From positions 62,001 to 126,000 of the forward strand of contig NZ_PYGE01000001.1 of the NCBI RefSeq assembly GCF_003014555.1: DNA of 64,000 nucleotides, in the 5' to 3' direction. Source of the DNA: Haloactinopolyspora alba. Its GTDB lineage: Bacteria > Actinomycetota > Actinomycetes > Jiangellales > Jiangellaceae. Of the stretch, positions 41,898 to 49,100 are shown piece by piece. The notes beneath the pieces are model-generated. The model saw only the letters and a program-made list of their open reading frames with translations, was not told where the DNA came from and searched no databases. Each line of letters opens with the position of its first letter. The first letter of the stretch is position 1. The translations under genes were made by a program, and so were the position numbers.

Positions 41898-44888
41898 CTA
41901 ATGGAACGGCACCGGTGGGAGTACGCTCCAGATCATCGTCAGCGGCTCGACCTGTATGTCGTGAACCTTGATCTCGGGAGAGACCAGTGTATTCCCGCCG
42001 CGACTGATCAATGTCGTCGTGCGCTCACCGTCAGTGGACAGGAGCAGCGGGTAACCGTGCCGAAAACCAGACAAGAGCGCCTCCTTTGCAGAGCGTGAGA
42101 GATGGACGAACGTCCGCGATAATGGCCTTAGTCCCTCTCCCTTTTCGATGATCGAGCTGGCGGCATCAATTGTGGTGGCGTGAAACGCCTTCGTAGCATA
42201 CTCAGCTAGACCTTCGCGAACGCCCGCGCCTTCCACGCGACGCGAGTGCCCGTATCGAGCCCTGACCAGACCGTCACGGTACTCGAATCGTGGGTCTGAG
42301 AGAGTCGAGGCCACAATGGCAATCTCTTGCTCGGAAACCCGATGCCCGATCGCAGACGTCAGTTCCTGGATCGACGCCCAGCCGTCTGGATCAAGACTGA
42401 CTACGGGCCCGTGTCTCAGGTGATACGCCATCGACTTACTGATTCTGCGACGACGATGCTCATCGATGACGAGCTCGCTCGACGGGAGCTCCGACAGGCC
42501 CCGGTTTCGCCTCCATGCAGCAAGCACACCAATGACCCAGTCCCGGAGTTCGGCAGCAGCAGCATCGACTGCCAGCCCGTCGAGTGTTGCCTGAGCATGG
42601 GATTGATCCGATGGAGTCGCCTGATCCCACGTCAATCGTCTCAGAGCTCGTGCTGCCACACTGGCCTGATAGGCAATCCAAGCTCTTTGCGGATCGACTT
42701 TGAGGTGCCCCAGCAAACTCGCGACGTACTCATCGAAGACACGGCGTCTCCCACCCCAATCGCCCGGGTCGAAAACCGGAGCGTCATCAGTAATCTGAGC
42801 GAGCTCGTAACCCAATGGACGTGAGCCAGTGGCCTCAAGGTCGATGGCGAATAGCTTGCCATCATCGGCTAGCACCCAGTTGTCCAAGTGTGCGTCCCGA
42901 CGTCGAACAGGCGGGACGTCCGCTACCATCACCCACCAGCCGTCAAATGTCTGAAGCGGTTCGCCGATTCCGATGGCACGGAGCCACCGGTACACCTCCT
43001 TTTCCTTCAACTCCTTCCGGACACCGTCTGAAGTCGCGGCCTCGACACCGTTCAAGAATGCCAGGAAGCCAGCCACACGGGCGAGTAAATGCAGTCGCTT
43101 CTCCGATGACGCGCCGCCAACAACACTAGCGACGGGTAATCCCGGCACGAACCGCCGAACACTTCGCTTCATGCCGTCCTTCAAGTCAGAAGCCACGAAG
43201 TGTTGCGTAACGCCGTATACACCGCCCTTTGCTGCTGCCTCGATCGAAACGTCCAGGTGCGCTAGTCGCTCGGACTCACGCTTGAGAGCGATCGAAGTAA
43301 CCGTTTTGATGACGAAGTTCTGGCTGACGAGCCCATAGTAGTCGCCCACTGTCGTGACTTCGCTTCGACCACCGAGCGGGCTCTCTGCTAGGTCCGGACT
43401 GGAAAGCGCCCGCTCGGCCGCAAGCGCGAGCAGGCTCCTCCAATCACCGGTCTCCAGGAATCGAGCAATTTCGCCAGCCTCTCCTGAGAATGGCCCGAGG
43501 ACCGAAATAGGGCCGTTAGACTCAACGTCCTGAGCAAGCAACAGGAGCGGGGACGCCGACGACGCATTGCGCGTCGCCATGTCGATCAGAGTTTTCAGAT
43601 CGCCCGACCGAGCACCGTCTCGGCCGTCCAAAGATGCGAGCAGCAGGGAGTCCCGGATCCCGAGAAGCACCGATCTTTCATCTGAAAGCCCAGGGCGGAC
43701 TACCGTCCCCCTCCGTAGCTCCACCACTCGTCTGAGTCGCTCAGGGGTTTCGTCCCCTTGGTCGGCGGCCAGCAGGTCGGCGCACACACCTTGGGCGAGC
43801 ATGTCACCGGAGTTCGCTCGGTCAATTATCGACTCAGTTAGTTCGCCCGCAAGCATTGCGAGCAGCCGCGGAGCCTTTCCGCTGCGCGCACCGAATGGCA
43901 GGCGGAGTCCGATCGTGGCACCGTCGTCGAGGATGGCCGGGTCATCTTGCGCCACATTGATCAACATCTCCAGCATCAGGGCACGGACCTCGTCTGAACC
44001 GAGGTGGCGCTCGAACGCAAGTCGGACGCACTCGGCAGCTTTCCTCAGTCCCGCGCTTCTCGCACTTCTTCCGGCGAACGATGCAAGGCGAAGGTACGCA
44101 TCGCATGCCGCAAGTTGAGCTGCTGGATTCTCGTCGTATTCTAAGTCCGATAGGTAGCTCTTGGCTCTCTTCATTAACGCCAACAGCTTTGGCGGATCAG
44201 GCTGAAGATCAAACCTGAGAACACTCGCTTCAAGCAGGTACGGCACGGCGGTCGGGGGGTCGTTACCCTGTTTGAGAGATCGTTCCAGCGCGGCGATGGC
44301 CTCAGTGACGTCGCTGCTGTCGACACTGTCAAACCTGGACATCAACACAGTGGCCACTCCAAGTCGTCCCGTAAACTCCCGCCGTCTTGATTCTGAAGTC
44401 ATCTCCTCGTGTCCGACGACGTCACGCAGAAAGCCGCGTGCGACGCGAAGAGATTGGACGAAAAGGACGGGCCTGCGCCAATTAACGTCTCGCGCATAGT
44501 TATAAACGGACAGAGCAGCTTGCTGACGGGCAATATGAAGCGTCTTTAGGTAGGTCATTCCTCGAGGGAGTTGCCGGGCAACTGCACCGACGCCAACGGC
44601 TAGCTTGGCTTCAAAGAGGAGCGCTTCTGATACCGAGACTTCTTCGGCATTCAAAGCTGCCTGCCAGTCACTTAACAACTCTGACGCCTTCGGCTTAGGG
44701 GCCAGCAAGGAGTTGAAACGCACTTCCCCTTCCTCTGGTTTCACGGTCGGAGCCCGATCTGACTTTGTGGGAGTGATCGCTAGACTCCTGAGGGTCGACA
44801 TGACTTCCACCTCGTCGTCCGGACCGAGTACAACCCGCGACGATAACTGCCTTCGGGCGACATCCGCGGGGCTGACGTTGAGATTCAC
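41898..44888 (-). CDS. Large fusion protein: helical repeats, APH-like kinase domain and KptA/Tpt1-like RNA 2'-phosphotransferase domain
   Basis: A 996-residue protein. Residues ~50-550 are helical, TPR/HEAT-like (EALLFEAKLAVGVGAVARQL, AACDAYLRLASFAGRSARSA). Residues ~555-790 look like an aminoglycoside-phosphotransferase/kinase fold: SQNFVIKTVTSIALKRESER with a candidate Lys, RRRDAHLDNWVLADDGKLFA (catalytic H-x-D-N near 664-667) and IDLEATGSRPLGYELAQI (metal-binding Asp-Leu-Glu). Residues ~810-985 match KptA/Tpt1: ISKSMAYHLRHGPVVSLDPD (R-H pair), DGLVRARYGHS, YATKAFHATT and GLRPLSRTFVHLSRSAKEAL. KptA uses NAD to remove a 2'-phosphate from RNA. GTG 44888 has AAGGA 6 bases upstream. The gene is less GC-rich than its neighbours and stands alone between att-like copies E and F. 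Confidence 0.75.
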   Translation of the reverse strand: MNLNVSPADVARRQLSSRVVLGPDDEVEVMSTLRSLAITPTKSDRAPTVKPEEGEVRFNSLLAPKPKASELLSDWQAALNAEEVSVSEALLFEAKLAVGVGAVARQLPRGMTYLKTLHIARQQAALSVYNYARDVNWRRPVLFVQSLRVARGFLRDVVGHEEMTSESRRREFTGRLGVATVLMSRFDSVDSSDVTEAIAALERSLKQGNDPPTAVPYLLEASVLRFDLQPDPPKLLALMKRAKSYLSDLEYDENPAAQLAACDAYLRLASFAGRSARSAGLRKAAECVRLAFERHLGSDEVRALMLEMLINVAQDDPAILDDGATIGLRLPFGARSGKAPRLLAMLAGELTESIIDRANSGDMLAQGVCADLLAADQGDETPERLRRVVELRRGTVVRPGLSDERSVLLGIRDSLLLASLDGRDGARSGDLKTLIDMATRNASSASPLLLLAQDVESNGPISVLGPFSGEAGEIARFLETGDWRSLLALAAERALSSPDLAESPLGGRSEVTTVGDYYGLVSQNFVIKTVTSIALKRESERLAHLDVSIEAAAKGGVYGVTQHFVASDLKDGMKRSVRRFVPGLPVASVVGGASSEKRLHLLARVAGFLAFLNGVEAATSDGVRKELKEKEVYRWLRAIGIGEPLQTFDGWWVMVADVPPVRRRDAHLDNWVLADDGKLFAIDLEATGSRPLGYELAQITDDAPVFDPGDWGGRRRVFDEYVASLLGHLKVDPQRAWIAYQASVAARALRRLTWDQATPSDQSHAQATLDGLAVDAAAAELRDWVIGVLAAWRRNRGLSELPSSELVIDEHRRRRISKSMAYHLRHGPVVSLDPDGWASIQELTSAIGHRVSEQEIAIVASTLSDPRFEYRDGLVRARYGHSRRVEGAGVREGLAEYATKAFHATTIDAASSIIEKGEGLRPLSRTFVHLSRSAKEALLSGFRHGYPLLLSTDGERTTTLISRGGNTLVSPEIKVHDIQVEPLTMIWSVLPPVPFH

Positions 44889-45086
44889 GCCAATTCCTTG
44901 TGGGTCGCACGAAAGGCCACGCCGCACTGCCAACAGCACTGACTCTCGTGGTCGCTACCTGCCGACGATGTGGCTGAACGAGCCGCCGTTAATAGGCCCA
45001 CCACAAGTCGACGGTGTGGTGTACGCTCGCCAAGCATCGACTTCACCTGCCATTCGCTGGTGACATTCCGGCCACTGTAAAACGCA

Positions 45087-45114
45087 GGTGGTCGCTCATC
45101 CTTGGGCGACCACC
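45087..45114. terminator. Strong hairpin upstream of the fusion gene
   Basis: A perfect 9-base stem GGTGGTCGC/GCGACCACC with a 10-base loop, 200 bases upstream of the start at 44888. It may insulate the fusion gene from transcription coming from the transposase side. Confidence 0.45.
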
Positions 45115-45513
45115 GACGTTGTGCACGGTGCAAGACCAGATTATGGCATGAATTTGCGCCACGTGGCGTCGCTGGCCATCATCCGACGTTGACACACGTT
45201 CCACGCGCCGCTGAGACGATACTCGCTCTTCATAGTTGAGCATACCGGCGCCGCCTTCGGGGCGCACCGTGGTGCGCGAAGATTCGGGTGCTTGGGCGGG
45301 TTGCGACTGGTTGGTCGCGGTTGGATGCTGAGTACGTCCGTCGTGGTTGACCCCGGTCACCCTCTGGTGTCTGTGAGCCTGTAGTTGAGCATGGTGGCGG
45401 AGGACTTCCACGGGAACCGTGGATTGGTGCCGTGAGCCCGAGCGTCAGACTTCCTCTTTCTCCCTGTCCTCCCCACGGCGGGCGCCTGGAAGGTCCACAG
45501 TCGGGAAGGAGCC
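45115..45513. other. Intergenic stretch with GTTGAGCAT direct repeat
   Basis: No gene is visible. TAGTTGAGCAT occurs at about 45231-45244 and again at 45383-45393, both followed by GC-rich sequence, possibly remnants of insertion-sequence ends bounding the IS110 fragment to the right. Confidence 0.4.
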
Positions 45514-45750
45514 GTGGGAATGGAAGTGGTACATGCCCGGTGTGTCGGGCTGGACATCTCGAAGTAGGACGCCAAGGTCTGCGTCCGAGTCGCCGGGGCG
45601 GGTCGGCGCAAGGCTGTCGAGACAGTCACGACGTGGTCGTCGATGACGTCACGGATCTTGGCACTGCGTGAGCACCTGGCCGCCGAGCGGGTCGCCCGGG
45701 CGCTGCTGGAGACCGGCGGCTTCAGACCCCGACTACACCCTCGATTGTGA
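45514..45750 (+). pseudogene. IS110-family transposase, N-terminal remnant with in-frame stop
   Basis: From GTG 45514 (AAGGAG just upstream) the frame reads EVVHARCVGLDISK, TAG at codon 18, then DAKVCVRVAGAGRRKAVETV, TTWSSMTSRILALREHLAAE, RVARALLETGGF, before running out at 45750. GLDxSKxxxxV is the N-terminal signature of IS110 (DEDD) transposases, which end GLDVSKKDAKVCVR in actinobacteria. The stop replaces a Lys codon (AAG to TAG), and most of the protein is deleted. Confidence 0.75.
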
Positions 45751-45780
45751 TGAGCCACGATACTGTCATCGCCCGACGTG

Positions 45781-45890
45781 AGCCGGCCAAGCGCTCACCG
45801 AGGCGCTCAGTGTGGTTGTCGATCCCGACGACGCAGCAAGGCCGGACACAGCATCTGAACCATGGGCTACTCGCTGACAGTCGGACCGTC
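45781..45890 (+). pseudogene. Decayed BrnT-like toxin fragment
   Basis: The sequence matches the middle of the BrnT-like gene at 40190-40310 (GAGGCGCTCAGTGTGGTTGT, GATCCCGACGACGCAGCAAG, CATGGGCTACTCGCTGACAG) with several indels and stops. No antitoxin remnant is visible. It shows that the toxin-antitoxin cassette occurred twice, each copy near an att-like repeat. Confidence 0.6.
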
Positions 45891-45971
45891 GAAGTGTCCA
45901 CAGCACAATCGTAGGCATCCCGGAGTCAAACGCCTGCGAACCAGAGCCGCATGGGGCGCCTGGTCTGGCCG

Positions 45972-45988
45972 CTACCAGCAACGATAGT
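45972..45988 (+). repeat. att-like direct repeat, copy F
   Basis: CTACCAGCAACGATAGT, identical to copy E. It lies at the junction between the remnants to its left and the MADS-like operon to its right, so the whole operon lies outside the last repeat. Confidence 0.72.
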
Positions 45989-45992
45989 GAAA

Positions 45993-46010
45993 GCCGCCCT
46001 CTTGGGCGGC
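45993..46010 (-). terminator. Hairpin downstream of the MADS-like operon
   Basis: A perfect 7-base stem GCCGCCC/GGGCGGC with a TCTT loop, 166 bases past the mad8-like stop on the minus strand and followed on that strand by TTTCACT. It probably ends operon transcription. Confidence 0.5.
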
Positions 46011-46175
46011 CCGAACTTCACCTGTGACGCGGTTTCATGTCGCGCCGAAGGCCAGCCACCAGGACGAGCCAGGCAACTCCAATGGGATGCGACCACCGCA
46101 GCCAACGTCATCGGAACTTGGCGAACTTGTGTGTCGTCGATCGGGTCGGCCATGCCCAATATGGAGCCTGCCTGG

Positions 46176-49100
46176 TCACGACGATGCCATCTTCGTCTCG
46201 CCGCCGTGCCGGGTCACCCGAGGCCGCAGAGACACACGGACGGCGTTTCGGGTGAAGGCATGGTCGTTGGCCTTGCCCGCCCAGGTGTACGCCTCCCCCG
46301 GCTGCAGATGTGCAAGGTTCTCCGGCCGCAGCCCGTTGAGCGCGGAGTTCGCCTTCTGGATGTGCTTGAGCCACGCGGGCGAAGTCATCTTGTGTAGGAC
46401 CACGACGTCGGAGAGTTCGATGAGCGAGACCGGGACCGAGGGCGGATCCTGGCTGGCGACCACGATGCTCATCCCCTTGTGCCGCATCTCTCGGACGGAC
46501 TCGACGAGAACGTCGACCAGATCGAGGCTATCGATGTACTTGTGGGCCTCGTCGAAGACAACGAGTTTGTTAAAGTGGCTGCCGTCGATCTTGGCCTCGG
46601 CGAAGAGCTGCATCAGCACAACGAAAAGACCGAGGCTCTCGTCCTTCTCGATGAACTCGTCGCGCAGATCGACGATGACGAGGCGTCCGGGCCGGACGTA
46701 GTCGGAGATCCGCACGGAGTCGTCGATGTAATTGGAGGCCAGATCGAGGCGCTGACGTGCGAGGTCCTTAAGATTGTCGGCCATTCCGGAGGATTCGACC
46801 CCCTGGCGCACAGTGGTCAGGCTGAGGTTGTTTCGGTTGGCCTTGAGGACCTGCATGAGCTGACGGATGTACATCGCCTGGTTGCCCACCGCGCCGAGCA
46901 GGAATCGCCAGTGGGTAGCCTGCAGTTCAGACGAGGCGAACAGGAGTGGCTGAACGTCGAGGTCAGGGAACTCCTCACGGCGCTCCTCGACCTGGTCCTG
47001 GGGTGCCAGGAGTAGGACGTCCTCCAACGCGGCCGGTTCGGCACCATAGCGGTTACGCAGCAGGTCGATCTGGCTCTCGACGTCGTTGGGATACTTCATT
47101 GAGGTGAACTCTGGTGCGTAGTCCTGGGTGCGGCTGTAGTGGAAGACGACGGTAGCCAGTGGGTTCGGCAGGTCATTCACACCCGGCGCGGGCAGCGTCG
47201 CACCTTCGATGATCGAACCGAGGGTGTAGCTCTTGCCGCCACCCTGGACACCGAAAAGGCTGATGGTGTGACTCTCGTTTAGATCCAGACCGATCTTCCG
47301 GCCTCCGGCGGCCTCACCCAAGATCGCCCGCTGCGGCGTCGTGTACGTGACACCAAGTAGTACCGGTGGGGTGATGGCCCGCTGCGAAGAGGCTGAAGCG
47401 TGCGACCACACGTCCTGGAGCGCGGGGGGATCCTCAACCCCAACATCCGTCGTGGGTGCAACTGACGTCTCCCTATCCTCGCTCGACCGGTCCACTGGCG
47501 GTGCCGAATCGAAGGCTTCGGGCACAGCCGGCTTCGGGCTGAGGTCGACAGGCGGCGGCACCGGTGGTGATTGCCAGTCGGGTTCGGTCTCCTGCGGCTT
47601 GTCCGCCAACGCGTCGAGCGTGGGGGCCCTGAAGGCAGCGTCCTCGCGCCGGGTCCTGGTCAGGGCCGGCACGGTGGTAGCGAACGGCTCGGTGGCATCG
47701 CGGGGCCGGTCGGGTTCGGTCGGCACGTCGGCGAGGAGTTCGTCGATCTCTTCTCGCCCGATGTGGTGGAACTCCACTCCATCAATGACCTCGGGCCGGC
47801 TGCTCTCTCCCGCAAGCTCGAAGATTAGCCCGATCCGTTCGAAAGAGAGGATGAACCCGTCGTCGAGCGTCTCCAACAGTCGGCGAGCATGCGTGCTCAC
47901 CGAACGCCCGACCATCTTGTAGCGTTCGGAACGCTCCAGGTAGAACCGCAACAGCGCGGCGAACTCAACGTTCTTCACCGCCCGGTCGACCCGGTCAGGG
48001 TCTGACAGGTTCGGAGCGAACTGGGCGGCCAGCACTGTCTCAGAGGTCTCGACCTGCTCGGTGATCGACCGCCGCAGCGCCTCGTACTCGGTGACGTTGC
48101 GGATCTTGGAGTATGCCTTGACCTCCACCAGACGGCAGGTGATAGTCCGTGCATTGGCGTCGAAGGAGAACAGGGCGAGGTCGGTACGTCGAAGCGACTT
48201 CTCCGCCCCTGAGCGGCGTCGTGCCTCGACGTAGAGATCCTGGTGAGCGTCGAGGGGCACCACGATCTGGTCGTCGAGCACCCGCTGGCCCTCAAGGTAA
48301 AGTCGCGCCAGGGCGAGGCCAAGCACCTCAGAGCGCTGATTGCGAGCCGCGGAGGAGAGCTTGAAGGCGAGGCTGCCCGAGAGCAGTCGTAACTGCTCAA
48401 AGAAGGTCTGCAGGTGCCGGTCGTCGACCACAAGACCATGGTCGCTGAGCACCGGCGTCAACAAGCCACGGAGCTCCTCGACCTTGCGGGAGCTGACCAG
48501 CACTTGACGGCCGAGACCGACTCGGCCGGCGACATAGTCGATGACGAAGTCGCTGCGGCTGCCACTGTCGGCGGCGCGGTCGAAATACTCCAGGCCGAGG
48601 GTGCGGTCGATGATGACCACCCAGTCGCTCACGTCGTGGGCCTGGTGAAGTAGGGAGCGCTGCTGGCCGTCGAGGTTGAGCGTGGTCGTGGGCACATGCC
48701 CGGTCGCGGTCCCGTCGGTGGCTACGCTGGCCGCCGCGCCGGCAAGGGTCTGGGGCAGTTTGGCGAGCACTTCGCCGAGGCCGCCGCCGGTGGCACCAGG
48801 ACGGGCGCAGACGGGGGTCTTGCGCCAGGTGACGCTGGTTCCGTCTTCGTTGGCGTGGAAGGCCGTAGTTGCCTGCTGGATGAGCCCGTACGCCGGCGGG
48901 TGTGCAACTTCTTGCAGCGGCCCCGTCTCGTGTTGCTCGCCGGAGAAGGCGTCGACAAAGATCGTCAGGTGCGCTTCAAACTCGCCCGGGCGGTCCTCGA
49001 ACTCGTCCATAGACCGGACCGAGTAGGCCAGCTTTGGCACGCCGCTGCCCTGTCGCGCGCCGAATGCCTCGGCCTCATCATTGTTGAAACGGCCGTCGGA

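Noticed and set aside
22700-46000. CRISPR array suggested by six short repeats
   Set aside because: The repeats are 1.5-4.5 kb apart with genes between them; there is no regular spacing, no spacers and no cas gene.
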